The notes under the pieces are model-generated. The model ran no database searches and was not told the DNA's origin. It worked only from the letters and a program-made list of their open reading frames with translations. A program made the position numbers and the translations under genes. From DAIDKA01 sp036521075 (GTDB taxonomy: Bacteria > Pseudomonadota > Gammaproteobacteria > Steroidobacterales > Steroidobacteraceae), in assembly GCA_036521075.1 (NCBI GenBank), contig DATDIL010000021.1, positions 21,955 through 85,954 on the forward strand: DNA of 64,000 nucleotides, written 5' to 3'. Below, in pieces: positions 54,061-62,780 of this stretch. Each line of letters opens with the position of its first letter. Position 1 is the first letter of the stretch.

Positions 54061-55713
54061 ATGAGCCGTTTCGTTTTCGTAACCGGCGGTGTCGTTTCCT
54101 CGTTGGGGAAAGGCATCGCAGCCGCTTCCCTTGGCGCAATCCTCGAGGCCCGCGGCCTCACCATTGCCATGGTGAAACTCGATCCCTATATCAATGTCGA
54201 TCCGGGCACGATGAGCCCGTTCCAGCACGGCGAGGTCTTCGTTACTCAGGACGGGACCGAGACCGACCTGGACCTGGGTCATTACGAGCGCTTCGTGCGC
54301 ACGACCACCGGTCGGCACAGCAACTTCACCACCGGCCGCATCTACGAGCGCGTGATCGCCAAGGAACGCCGCGGCGACTACCTCGGTGCGACCGTGCAGG
54401 TGATTCCGCATATCACCGATGAGATCAAGCGCAGCATCAAACTCGGCGCCAACGAGGCTGATGTGTGCATGGTCGAGATTGGCGGTACGGTCGGCGACAT
54501 CGAGTCGCTGCCGTTCCTGGAGGCCATCCGCCAACTGGGCGTCGAGCTGGGCCGCAGCAACTGCGTGTTCATGCACCTGACCCTGGTCCCGATTGTCGGC
54601 GGTCCTGATTCCGGAGAGATCAAGACCAAGCCCACGCAGCACTCCGTCAAGGAACTGCGCGGCATCGGCATCCAGCCGGACATACTGCTGTGCCGTTGCC
54701 GGCACCCGCTGCCCGAAGAACAGCGACGCAAGATCGCCCTGTTCACCAACGTCGAAGAGCGCGCGGTGATCTCGGCCGTCGATTCGGATGATATCTACAA
54801 GATTCCGCTGCTGCTGCGCGAGCAGGCGCTGGATGACATAGTCGTCGACAAGCTTGGCCTGTCCGTACGGCAGACCGATCTTGCCGAATGGCGCCAGGTC
54901 GTCGCGGCCAAGGGCAACCCGGACGGGCAGGTCGATATCGCGATGGTCGGCAAGTATGTGCAGGCGCGCGACTCTTACATTTCGCTGAATGAGGCGTTGA
55001 CGCATGGCGGCCTGAAGACCCGCACGCGCGTGAACGTGCACTACATCGAATCCACGGACATCGAGCAGCATGGCACGCACGCCCTGGCGGGTATGGATGC
55101 CATCCTGGTGCCTGGCGGCTTCGGCGAACGGGGTATCGAAGGCAAGATCGCGGCCGTTCGCTATGCACGTGAAAATGGCATTCCCTACCTGGGCCTGTGC
55201 CTTGGGATGCAGATTGCGATCGTCGAGTTCGGCCGCAACGTGCTGGGCCTTGCCGATGCCAACAGCACCGAGTTCAACCGCGCCACTGCGCACCCGGTGA
55301 TCGCACTGATCGCCGAGTGGCAGGACAAGGCGCTGGGCTCGCAGATGCGGGACGAGAAGTCGGGCAAGGGTGGCACCATGCGCCTGGGCGCACAGGAAGT
55401 CTTGCTGAGCGCGGGCGCGCGCGTCCGCGACCTGTATGGGCGCGATACCATCTTCGAGCGCCATCGACATCGCTTCGAGTTCAACAACACTTACATGGAC
55501 CGCTATACCAGGGGCGGCCTGAAGTTCGCGGGGATGTCGCGCGATGATCTGGTTGAGATCATTGAACTGCCCGATCATCCCTGGTTCGTCGCGACTCAGT
55601 TCCATCCCGAGTTCACCTCAACGCCGCGGGATGGACATCCGCTGTTCGCCGGATTCATCCGCGCCGCGCGCGCCCACCGCGCATCGCAGCTGCCCGCTGC
55701 AGCGGGAGCATGA
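54061..55713 (+). CDS. pyrG: CTP synthase
   Basis: This 550-residue enzyme aminates UTP. The N-terminal synthase domain has GGVVSSLGKGIAAASLG, the KLDPYINVDPGTMSP loop and MVEIGGTVGDIESLPFLEA. The C-terminal class I glutaminase carries the nucleophile cysteine in GLCLGMQIAIVEF and the histidine and glutamate in QFHPEF. kdsA overlaps by four bases. CTP also serves the CMP-Kdo, CdsA and IspD reactions encoded nearby. Confidence 0.97.
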   Translation: MSRFVFVTGGVVSSLGKGIAAASLGAILEARGLTIAMVKLDPYINVDPGTMSPFQHGEVFVTQDGTETDLDLGHYERFVRTTTGRHSNFTTGRIYERVIAKERRGDYLGATVQVIPHITDEIKRSIKLGANEADVCMVEIGGTVGDIESLPFLEAIRQLGVELGRSNCVFMHLTLVPIVGGPDSGEIKTKPTQHSVKELRGIGIQPDILLCRCRHPLPEEQRRKIALFTNVEERAVISAVDSDDIYKIPLLLREQALDDIVVDKLGLSVRQTDLAEWRQVVAAKGNPDGQVDIAMVGKYVQARDSYISLNEALTHGGLKTRTRVNVHYIESTDIEQHGTHALAGMDAILVPGGFGERGIEGKIAAVRYARENGIPYLGLCLGMQIAIVEFGRNVLGLADANSTEFNRATAHPVIALIAEWQDKALGSQMRDEKSGKGGTMRLGAQEVLLSAGARVRDLYGRDTIFERHRHRFEFNNTYMDRYTRGGLKFAGMSRDDLVEIIELPDHPWFVATQFHPEFTSTPRDGHPLFAGFIRAARAHRASQLPAAAGA

Positions 55714-56543
55714 ACCTCGCCGGCCACAGCGTAGGTCCGGATCAGCCGTTGTTCCTGATCGCCGGGCCCTGCGTCATCGAGGGCGCCACGCTCACGCAGG
55801 AAATCGCCGGTCGGCTGGTCGAGATTACCGCCCGGCTGGGCATGCCGTTCATCTTCAAGGCCTCCTTCGACAAGGCCAATCGTTCCTCGCGCAGCAGCTA
55901 TCGCGGTCCGGGCCTGGAATCCGGACTGGCGGTGCTCGAATCGGTGCGCAAGACATTCAACGTCCCGGTCCTCACGGATGTTCACGAGGACACCCCGTTG
56001 GCTGAAGTGGCCGCCGTGGTTGATGTGCTGCAGACCCCGGCCTTTCTGTGCCGCCAGACCAATTTCATCATCGGGGTCGCCTCGCAAGGCAAGCCCGTCA
56101 ACATCAAGAAGGGCCAGTTCCTGTCGCCCTGGGAGATGCGCAACGTCGTCGACAAGGCGCGCAGCACGGGCAACTGCGACATCATGGTGTGCGAGCGTGG
56201 CTTTTCATTCGGCTACAACAATCTCGTCACCGACATGCGCGCGTTGGCCATCATGCGCGAGACCCAGTGCCCGGTCGTGTTCGATGCCACGCACTCGGTG
56301 CAGCTTCCCGGCGGGCGCGGCAATGCTTCGGGCGGCCAGCGCGAATTCGTGCCGGTGCTGGCGCGCGCGGCCGTCGCGGCCGGCGTCGCCGGAGTGTTCA
56401 TGGAGACGCATCCACGGCCGGACGAAGCGCTCTCCGATGGCCCCAATGCCTGGCCGCTCGCGCGCATGCAGTCACTGCTGGAAACGCTGCTCGAGCTGGA
56501 CCGTACTGTCAAGACAAGACCCTTCGAGGAGTCGCTGTTATGA
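55710..56543 (+). CDS. kdsA: 3-deoxy-D-manno-octulosonate 8-phosphate synthase
   Basis: This 277-residue TIM-barrel enzyme condenses PEP and arabinose 5-phosphate for Kdo, the inner-core sugar of LPS. KASFDKANRSSRSSYRGPGL, with asparagine at the position where metal-dependent enzymes carry cysteine, points to the metal-independent class. VCERGFSFGYNNLVTDMRAL and DATHSVQLPGG are further marks. It overlaps both pyrG and eno by four bases. Confidence 0.96.
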   Translation: MNLAGHSVGPDQPLFLIAGPCVIEGATLTQEIAGRLVEITARLGMPFIFKASFDKANRSSRSSYRGPGLESGLAVLESVRKTFNVPVLTDVHEDTPLAEVAAVVDVLQTPAFLCRQTNFIIGVASQGKPVNIKKGQFLSPWEMRNVVDKARSTGNCDIMVCERGFSFGYNNLVTDMRALAIMRETQCPVVFDATHSVQLPGGRGNASGGQREFVPVLARAAVAAGVAGVFMETHPRPDEALSDGPNAWPLARMQSLLETLLELDRTVKTRPFEESLL

Positions 56544-57820
56544 GTCGTATCGTTGAAATCCGCGGGCGCGAAATCATGGATTCGCGCGGCAATCCCACGG
56601 TGGAGGCCGATGTCATTCTGGAATCCGGTGCGCTGGGTCGGGCCGCGGTGCCCTCGGGCGCCTCCACCGGTACGCGTGAAGCGGTGGAACTGCGCGACGG
56701 GGATGCGCGGCGCTATGGCGGCAAAGGCGTATTGAAGGCCGTGGAGCATGTGAATACCGTCCTGCGGCAGGGGCTGCTCGGGCGCGATGCCCGGGACCAG
56801 GAAGGCCTGGACCAGCTGATGATCGAGCTCGATGGCACGCCGACGAAGGGTCGCCTGGGCGCCAACGCGCTGCTGGCCATTTCGCTGGCCACCGCACATG
56901 CGGCGGCGACGTCCGAGAAACTGCCGCTGTTCAAGTATCTCGGCAGGGGCCGCGAGCCGGTCATGCCGGTGCCGATGATGAACATCATCAATGGCGGCGC
57001 ACACGCCAACAACAGTCTCGACATCCAGGAGTTCATGATCCTGCCCGTCGGGGCGCCGAATTTTCGCGAGGCATTGCGTTACGGGGCGGAGATCTTCCAC
57101 GCCCTGAAGAAGCTGCTCGCCGACCGCGGCCTGTCGACGACTGTGGGGGATGAAGGCGGTTTTGCGCCGAACCTCGGCTCCAACGAGGAGGCTCTGGAAG
57201 TCATTCTGCAGGCCATCGAGAAGGCAGGCTACAAGGCCGGCAAGGACATCTACCTGGGCCTGGATGCGGCAAGTTCCGAGTTCTACAAGGACGGCCGCTA
57301 CGAGCTGGAATGTGAGAACCGGCGCTTCACGGCAACGCAGTTCACCCAGTACCTGGCGGATCTGGCGGCGCGCTATCCGATCATCACCATCGAGGATGGC
57401 ATGAGCGAGGGGGATTGGGCTGGCTGGGCCGAATTGACCCGCGCAGCCGGTGACCGTATCCAGCTGGTGGGGGATGATCTGTTTGTCACCAATACCAAGA
57501 TTCTCGCCGAGGGCATTGCCAAGCGGACGGCCAATGCGATTCTCATCAAGCCTAATCAGATCGGCACCCTGACCGAGACCCTGGCCGCGATAACGATGGC
57601 AGAAAAGGCCGGCTACGCCTCCGTGATGTCGCATCGCTCGGGCGAGACCGAGGATACGACCATTGCCGACCTGGCCGTCGCCACGGCGGCCTCGCAGATC
57701 AAGACCGGTTCGCTGTCGCGCTCCGACCGCACCGCCAAGTACAACCAGCTGCTGCGCATCGAGCTGGCACTGGGCAAGGTGCGCTACGCCGGCCGCGACG
57801 CGTTCCCGGTAAAGTTGTAG
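56540..57820 (+). CDS. eno: Enolase
   Basis: This 426-residue glycolytic enzyme has the family start IVEIRGREIMDSRGNPTVEADV. Mg ligands are seen in GLDAASSEFY, ITIEDGMSEGDW and LVGDDLFVTN, the catalytic lysine in LIKPNQIGTLTET, and the signature MSHRSGETEDTTIADLAVA. The ATG at 56540 overlaps the kdsA stop. PEP made by enolase is the substrate of KdsA next door. Confidence 0.97.
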   Translation: MSRIVEIRGREIMDSRGNPTVEADVILESGALGRAAVPSGASTGTREAVELRDGDARRYGGKGVLKAVEHVNTVLRQGLLGRDARDQEGLDQLMIELDGTPTKGRLGANALLAISLATAHAAATSEKLPLFKYLGRGREPVMPVPMMNIINGGAHANNSLDIQEFMILPVGAPNFREALRYGAEIFHALKKLLADRGLSTTVGDEGGFAPNLGSNEEALEVILQAIEKAGYKAGKDIYLGLDAASSEFYKDGRYELECENRRFTATQFTQYLADLAARYPIITIEDGMSEGDWAGWAELTRAAGDRIQLVGDDLFVTNTKILAEGIAKRTANAILIKPNQIGTLTETLAAITMAEKAGYASVMSHRSGETEDTTIADLAVATAASQIKTGSLSRSDRTAKYNQLLRIELALGKVRYAGRDAFPVKL

Positions 57821-57830
57821 GCTAACGCCC

Positions 57831-58148
57831 GTGAAATGGCTGGCAATTGCCCTTGGCGTGGTCATCGCAATCCTGCAGTACCGGCTGTGGCTGTCGGACA
57901 GTGGGGTGCGCGAACTGGGACGCATGCAGGACGCCGTGACCCAGCAGCGCGCCCAGAATGCCGTGCTGGTGGAGCGCAACCGGCAGCTGGCGGCCGAAGT
58001 GCGCGACCTGAAGACGGGCATGGCCGCGCTCGAAGAGCGCGCTCGCAGTGAGCTGGGCATGATCGCCCGAAACGAAACCTACTACCAGGTCGTGCCGGCG
58101 AAACCCGCCACGCCCCGGCCGCCCGCGGCGCAAGTGGCTGCGCGCTGA
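57831..58148 (+). CDS. ftsB: Cell division protein FtsB
   Basis: This small protein of 105 residues has one N-terminal membrane helix (WLAIALGVVIAILQYRLWL) and a periplasmic coiled coil (about 25-75) ending ARSELGMIARNETYYQVV, the FtsB signature. It joins FtsQ and FtsL at the divisome. The start is a GTG ten bases after eno. The position eno-ftsB-ispD is conserved. A Pro/Ala tail follows the conserved part. Confidence 0.92.
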   Translation: MKWLAIALGVVIAILQYRLWLSDSGVRELGRMQDAVTQQRAQNAVLVERNRQLAAEVRDLKTGMAALEERARSELGMIARNETYYQVVPAKPATPRPPAAQVAAR

Positions 58149-58162
58149 GGCGAAGCGTCGAC

Positions 58163-59338
58163 TTGCGTTACTGGCTCATCATGCCCGCGGCCGGATCCGG
58201 ACGCCGATTCGGCACGCAGAGACCCAAGCAATACGCCGAACTGTTGGGCAGAACCGTCATCGAGTGGGCACTCGCACCCTTCGTGGCCGATCCGCAATGC
58301 GCGGGCATCGTGGTCGTGCTGGCCCCCGAGGACCCGTGGTGGCCTCCGCTCGCCGCACGCCTGCCCGCCCAGATTCTGACTGTCACGGGCGGTGCACACC
58401 GCAGCGAGTCGGTGCTGCGCGGCCTGCGCGGTCTTCTCAGCCGGGCGAGCGACCGTGACTGGGTACTCGTCCATGATGCCGCGCGCCCGTGCCTGCCCGC
58501 AGCGGATCTGGCCGTCCTGCTGCGCACGCTTGCGGAGGGTGACACGGGCGGCCTGCTGGCCGCGCCCGGCGCGGACACCTTGAAGTTGGGTCCCGCCGGC
58601 CTCCCCGCCGCAGTTGAGCGGACGGTGGATCGCACCGGCCTGTGGCGAGCGCTGACACCCCAAATGTTTCGGTTAGGCGCGCTGCGCAAGGCGCTGGAAG
58701 CCGCTCATGATGCCGGGCGTACGCCCACCGATGAGTCCCAGGCGCTGGAATGGGTGGGTGGACGGCCGCTGCTGATCGAAGGATCGGCCGCGAACATCAA
58801 GGTGACCACGGCGCAGGATCTGCTCGTGGCGGCGGCGATTTTGGGAAGGGTGGAGAAGGCGATGCGCATCGGGTCAGGATTCGACGTCCACACGTTTGGT
58901 GACGGTGACTTCGTGATGCTCGGGGGCGTGCGGGTGCCGTACGGGCGCGGTGTCATCGCGCACTCCGACGGTGATGTGATCCTGCATGCGCTGTGCGATG
59001 CGTTGCTTGGGGCCGCCGGTCTGGGTGACATTGGCCAGCATTTTCGCGACGATGATCCACAGTGGCGCGGCGCGGACAGCAAGGGCTTCGTGCGCCGGGT
59101 GATTGGGATGCTGCGCGAACGTAACCTGGCCGTGCTCAATGCCGATATCACCGTGCTCGCCGAGGCGCCGCGCCTGTCGACGCATCGTGAGGAAATCCGC
59201 CGCAGCATTGCCGCACTTCTCGAGGTGCAATCCGATTGCGTGAACGTGAAGGCGACGACCACCGAGAAGATGGGTTTCCTCGGCCGCGGGGAGGGCCTGG
59301 CTGCCCAGGCCGTCGTGCTGTTGCACCGCGCAGCTTAA
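58163..59338 (+). CDS. ispDF: Fused IspD-IspF isoprenoid enzyme
   Basis: One continuous frame of 391 residues holds IspD (about 1-231: PAAGSGRRFG, PKQYAELLGRTVIEWAL, VLVHDAARPC, ALTPQMFR, DESQALEW) and IspF (234-391: GSGFDVHTF, AHSDGDVILHALCDALLG, TTTEKMGFLGRGEGL). The IspF zinc ligands are D241, H243 and H275. IspD makes CDP-methylerythritol and IspF cyclises the later intermediate. Most Gammaproteobacteria keep two genes; fusion is common in alpha- and epsilon-proteobacteria. The start is a TTG. GGAG at 58852 and the ATG at 58862 could also yield free IspF. Confidence 0.93.
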   Translation: MRYWLIMPAAGSGRRFGTQRPKQYAELLGRTVIEWALAPFVADPQCAGIVVVLAPEDPWWPPLAARLPAQILTVTGGAHRSESVLRGLRGLLSRASDRDWVLVHDAARPCLPAADLAVLLRTLAEGDTGGLLAAPGADTLKLGPAGLPAAVERTVDRTGLWRALTPQMFRLGALRKALEAAHDAGRTPTDESQALEWVGGRPLLIEGSAANIKVTTAQDLLVAAAILGRVEKAMRIGSGFDVHTFGDGDFVMLGGVRVPYGRGVIAHSDGDVILHALCDALLGAAGLGDIGQHFRDDDPQWRGADSKGFVRRVIGMLRERNLAVLNADITVLAEAPRLSTHREEIRRSIAALLEVQSDCVNVKATTTEKMGFLGRGEGLAAQAVVLLHRAA

Positions 59339-59348
59339 GGCTTGGACT

Positions 59349-60386
59349 TTGACACTGCAGAGGTGGCGAGAGCTGGCGCTGAATGCGCCGCGTGCCTGCG
59401 CCGTCCGGCAGCCGAGCGGTACGCTGCGCGCCACCCCTGAGGATTTCGTGGTCGAGGAGGATCTGGGCTTCGCTGCGGACGGCGACGGTTCGCACTTGCT
59501 GCTGAAGGTCCGCAAGCGCAACGCGAATACCGGCTGGGTGGCGCAGGAACTGGCGCGCGGGCTGGGTTGCGCTGTGCGCGATATCGGTTTTGCCGGCCTG
59601 AAGGACCGCCGCGCGCTCGCCATCCAGTGGTTTTCGCTGCCCGCGACGCCGCGTTCAATGGCGGACGCTCCCGGCTTCGAGAATCCGGAATTTACGGTGC
59701 TCGAGGTACATCGTCACCGCCGCAAGCTCCCACGCGGCGCCCTGGCGGGTAATCGCTTCACCATCCACATCCGCAACTACACAGGCGCCGAGGGGCAGTT
59801 GCGCGAGCGCTGCGAGTGGATCGGGCGTTTCGGGGTGCCCAACTACTTCGGCCCGCAGCGCTTCGGGCGTGAGGCCAGTAATCTGTCCCGGCTGGCTGCG
59901 CCCCAGTCGCGCCGGTCGGACGGGTTTGTACTGTCAGCGGCGCGTAGCCTGATTTTCAACGCGGTGCTCGGGGAGCGTGTGAGTCAGGGCAGCTGGGGCA
60001 CGCTCGAGGCGGGGGACGTAGCCAATCTGGACGGCGGTGGCAGCGTTTTCCCCGTGGCCGAACTGACGCCGGACTTGTCGCAGCGGCTGCTGCAGCAGGA
60101 CCTGCATCCCACCGGTCCGATGTGGGGAGCGGGTGAGTTGATGACGCGCGGCGCGGTGCTGCAGCGGGAGCAGCGCATCGGTGCGCAGCTTGAGGAGGCC
60201 TGCCGCTACGTGAGCGCGGCGGGGCTGCGGCAGGAACGGCGCAGTCTGCGGCTCAAGGTGCGCGACCTGACCTGGCAGACGGTCGCACAGGGGGTGGTGC
60301 TGGGCTTCTGGCTGCGCAGCGGCAGTTTTGCGACGGCGGTATTGCGGGAGCTGCTCAGTGATGAAGTGGATGGCGATGATTCCTAA
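59349..60386 (+). CDS. truD: tRNA pseudouridine(13) synthase TruD
   Basis: This 345-residue enzyme has catalytic D86 in GFAGLKDRRALAIQWFS, preceded by RKRNANTGWVAQELAR, and NYFGPQRFGREASN in the inserted domain. It modifies U13 of tRNA-Glu. The start is a TTG ten bases after ispDF. Its stop overlaps that of the opposing Smr gene by four bases. Confidence 0.93.
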   Translation: MTLQRWRELALNAPRACAVRQPSGTLRATPEDFVVEEDLGFAADGDGSHLLLKVRKRNANTGWVAQELARGLGCAVRDIGFAGLKDRRALAIQWFSLPATPRSMADAPGFENPEFTVLEVHRHRRKLPRGALAGNRFTIHIRNYTGAEGQLRERCEWIGRFGVPNYFGPQRFGREASNLSRLAAPQSRRSDGFVLSAARSLIFNAVLGERVSQGSWGTLEAGDVANLDGGGSVFPVAELTPDLSQRLLQQDLHPTGPMWGAGELMTRGAVLQREQRIGAQLEEACRYVSAAGLRQERRSLRLKVRDLTWQTVAQGVVLGFWLRSGSFATAVLRELLSDEVDGDDS

Positions 60387-60925
60387 GCGCGCGGGTCCAG
60401 CAGCACGTACAGCGCGCCGGTCCCGCCATCGACCTGGCGGGCCGAGGCAAAGGCCAGCACCTGCCGGGTGCGCCGTAGCGCATTGTTGACCAGCTGTCTG
60501 AGCACCGGTCCTCGGGGGCCCGATCGCAGCCCCTTGCCATGGACGATGCGCACACAGCTGGCATGGCGGTGCAAGGCCGCGACCAGGAATTCGCGCAACT
60601 GCATTTTCGCCTCCTCGACACTAAGGCCGTGCAGATCCAGTTCCCCCTGGACGCGATACTGTCCGCGCCGCAATTTCCGCAGCGTCGATTCGGAAACACC
60701 GGGTCGGCAGAAGTGTGTGGGATCGGCGGCGGTAAGTTCGGGCTCATCCGCGCTGCCGTGCAGGATCTCATCCACAACCAGCAACCTGTCGGCGCGCGCA
60801 AATCGGGCCCGCGGGTGCGGCTTGGGCGCAGCGACCGTCACCCGGGCAGCATGCGACAACGGCTTCACCCCGCGGGTGGCCTCACGAAACAGCGCAGTCT
60901 CGTCCTCGTCCGACTTGGGCTTCAC
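60383..60925 (-). CDS. Smr-domain protein (SmrA/SmrB-like nuclease)
   Basis: This protein of about 180 residues has a charged N-terminal part and a C-terminal Smr domain: GELDLHGLSVEEAK, CVRIVHGKGLRSGPRGPVLR and GGTGALYVLL. Smr domains bind or cut nucleic acid, and SmrB cleaves mRNA at collided ribosomes in E. coli; I cannot tell which paralogue this is. I choose the GTG at 60925 behind GGGGAG; a TTG at 60952 has no ribosome site. It is the only minus-strand gene between truD and surE. Confidence 0.85.
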   Translation of the reverse strand: MKPKSDEDETALFREATRGVKPLSHAARVTVAAPKPHPRARFARADRLLVVDEILHGSADEPELTAADPTHFCRPGVSESTLRKLRRGQYRVQGELDLHGLSVEEAKMQLREFLVAALHRHASCVRIVHGKGLRSGPRGPVLRQLVNNALRRTRQVLAFASARQVDGGTGALYVLLDPRA

Positions 60926-60969
60926 TGAGATCTCCCCGAAGCGGCCCCTCAACCGCTATATTGGCTCGC

Positions 60970-61755
60970 GTGAAAATTCTCGTCAGCAATGATGACGGCT
61001 ACCGGGCCGACGGTATACGTGCCCTGGCCGATGCCCTGAAGGATCTGGGTCCGGTGACCGTCGTGGCGCCCGACCGCAATCGCAGCGGTGCCAGCAACTC
61101 GCTGACTTTGGATTTGCCACTGCGCGTACAGGAGACCGAGCCGAATGTGTTCTGCGTCCTGGGCGGCACGCCGACGGACTGCGTGCATCTGGCGATCTCG
61201 GGCCTGTTCGATTATCAACATGACATGGTGGTCTCCGGCGTCAATGATGGCGCAAATCTTGGCGACGACGTGCTGTACTCGGGCACGGTGGCGGCGGCGA
61301 TGGAAGGGCGCTTCCTCGGGCTGCCGACGCTGGCGGTGTCCCTGTGCACGACCGAAGGCAGTGGCCGGCATTTTGCGAGCGCCGCCCGCGTGGCGCGCCT
61401 GCTGGTCGGTCAGCTGCTGGAGCATCCACTCGAGCGTGCGACCATTCTCAATGTGAATATTCCGGATCTGCCCTTCGCAGCGCTGCGCGGTTTGCGCACG
61501 ACGCGCCTGGGGAAACGGCATCCGGCCGAACCGGTCATCGAAGCACGCGACCAGCACGGCCGCCTGGTCTACTGGATCGGTCCGGCCGGTGCCGGAGCGG
61601 ACGCGGGGGCGGGCACTGATTTCGACGCGGTGGCGGAAGGTTTTGTTTCAGTAACCCCGCTGCTGATTGATCTGACCCGCTACAGTGCCCTGGACACCGT
61701 CGCGAGCTGGTTGGCCAAGTGCGCACTGTTCACTGCGACTGGAAAAGTGACTTAA
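60970..61755 (+). CDS. surE: 5'-nucleotidase/stationary-phase protein SurE
   Basis: This phosphatase of about 261 residues has the metal-binding start KILVSNDDGYRADGI (adjacent aspartates), the conserved DRNRSGASNSLT loop, and GTPTDCVHLAI and VVSGVNDGANLGDDVLYSGTVAAAMEG. It hydrolyses nucleoside monophosphates. The GTG at 60970 matches family starts; a TTG at 60961 adds three residues. Its stop overlaps the pcm start by one base. Confidence 0.94.
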   Translation: MKILVSNDDGYRADGIRALADALKDLGPVTVVAPDRNRSGASNSLTLDLPLRVQETEPNVFCVLGGTPTDCVHLAISGLFDYQHDMVVSGVNDGANLGDDVLYSGTVAAAMEGRFLGLPTLAVSLCTTEGSGRHFASAARVARLLVGQLLEHPLERATILNVNIPDLPFAALRGLRTTRLGKRHPAEPVIEARDQHGRLVYWIGPAGAGADAGAGTDFDAVAEGFVSVTPLLIDLTRYSALDTVASWLAKCALFTATGKVT

Positions 61756-62420
61756 TGATTGATGTTCGCATGTCAGGCATTGGCATGACCTCCGCGCGTA
61801 CGCGCGACCGACTCGTGCAGCGCTTGCGCGATCAGGGCATTACGGATCCGGCAGTTCTGGATCGTATCCGCAATGTGCCGCGCCACATTTTTGTGGATGA
61901 GGCGCTCGGCACTCGCGCATATGAGGACACGGCACTTCCGATCGGCTTTGGCCAGACAATCTCCCAGCCGTTCATTGTCGCGCGCATGACCGAAGCGCTG
62001 CTGGCTGCCGGCCCGCTGTCCAAAGTGCTGGAAGTGGGCACCGGTTGTGGCTACCAGACGGCGGTACTCGCGCCGCTCGTCACGAAGCTCTACAGCATCG
62101 AGCGCATCGAACCGTTGTACCTGCGTGCCAAGTTGCGCCTCGATGAATTGGATCTGCGCAACGTGCGGCTTAAGCACGGTGATGGCAGCCTCGGCTGGAG
62201 GAGTCTTGCGCCATTCGACGGCATCCTGGTCGCGGCCGCACCGATTTCGGTACCCGAAGCACTGCTCAAGCAATTGCAGGTGGGGGGGCGGCTTATCGTG
62301 CCGATCGGTGCCGAGGGCCACCAGGAGTTGATCCGCTTCACTCGCAAGGAAAACCGCATTGACCGCCAGTCCTTGGGTGCGGTCGCCTTCGTGCCGCTGC
62401 TGAATGGCATTATGGCGTAG
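61755..62420 (+). CDS. pcm: Protein-L-isoaspartate O-methyltransferase
   Basis: This 221-residue SAM-dependent enzyme repairs isoaspartyl residues. Family blocks are RHIFVDEALGTRAYEDTALPIGFGQTISQPFIVARM, the SAM loop LEVGTGCGYQTAVLAPL and PFDGILVAAAPISVPEALLKQL. It is coupled to surE, as in other Gammaproteobacteria. nlpD and rpoS, the usual next genes, are not here. Confidence 0.96.
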   Translation: MIDVRMSGIGMTSARTRDRLVQRLRDQGITDPAVLDRIRNVPRHIFVDEALGTRAYEDTALPIGFGQTISQPFIVARMTEALLAAGPLSKVLEVGTGCGYQTAVLAPLVTKLYSIERIEPLYLRAKLRLDELDLRNVRLKHGDGSLGWRSLAPFDGILVAAAPISVPEALLKQLQVGGRLIVPIGAEGHQELIRFTRKENRIDRQSLGAVAFVPLLNGIMA

Positions 62421-62777
62421 TTTGCGGATCTACATGATGTTAACTGTGTAACTGCATGGTTTAACAATAAAGTTTCTTGGCTCTGCGCGGACAATGATCC
62501 TCGGCGCTCGAGCTTGCGCATATTCGGGTGCAATCAAGGGCTTGCGTGGGGAACCGCGGCGTGTTTAACATGTCGCCGCAGTGCGACGCCAGGGCGCTGA
62601 CAAGAGGGCACCAGGCGTAGAGACGTGAAAAAAGCAACAAAAAGATATGGAATAACAATAACTAAGGGACTTTTGTTCGAGTCTGTCAGCTTCGGATGAT
62701 TGTCTTGTCGGACTGGATTTCTTCCCTGGTGTCCTCTTTGTCAGCGCCCTGCGGCCCGCCCTGAGGCGGGCCATCTT
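62421..62777. other. Non-coding, AT-richer stretch after pcm
   Basis: 357 bp separate pcm from the opposing Mth938 gene. The base composition is visibly richer in A and T than the flanks. Besides the candidate RNA it contains an inverted repeat TGTTAA (62438-62443) and TTAACA (62461-62466), with TGTAAC between them. No protein gene is supported on either strand; a 65-codon minus frame at 62461-62658 lacks a ribosome site and family features. Confidence 0.6.
62542..62569 (+). promoter_or_regulatory. Possible promoter of the candidate structured RNA
   Basis: TTGCGT (62542-62547), a 16-bp spacer and TTTAAC (62564-62569) give a weak sigma70-like match, with a start near 62576, 14 bases before the long stem. 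Both hexamers are imperfect, so this is tentative. Confidence 0.3.
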
Positions 62778-62780
62778 CTA
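62576..62780 (+). ncRNA. Candidate structured non-coding RNA
   Basis: Four helices can be drawn. P1 pairs 62590-62615 with 62725-62751: 26 pairs with one G-U and one bulged U. Inside it, P2 pairs 62636-62644 with 62670-62677 around a 25-nt A-rich loop, and P3 pairs 62680-62689 with 62705-62714 around a 15-nt loop, making a three-way junction. P4 (62753-62760 with 62765-62772) is a GC hairpin followed by ATCTTCT, terminator-like. GGA triplets lie unpaired at 62649, 62667, 62694 and 62715, which would suit CsrA/RsmA binding. No sizeable reading frame exists. It matches no RNA family I recognise (not tmRNA, 4.5S or RNase P). Size and long closing stem recall 6S RNA, but the sequence does not. 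Confidence 0.45.

Noticed and set aside
62671..62690. T-loop-like TTCGAGT suggesting a tRNA or tmRNA
   Set aside because: The flanking bases do not form a T stem and there is no acceptor stem, anticodon arm or tag sequence.
62590..62751. Terminal inverted repeats of a miniature transposon (MITE)
   Set aside because: The arms are about 26 bp and enclose 109 bp of AT-rich DNA, but I see no target-site duplication at the ends. The one mismatch is a G-U pair in RNA, and further nested hairpins exist. An RNA explanation fits better, though a MITE is not fully excluded.
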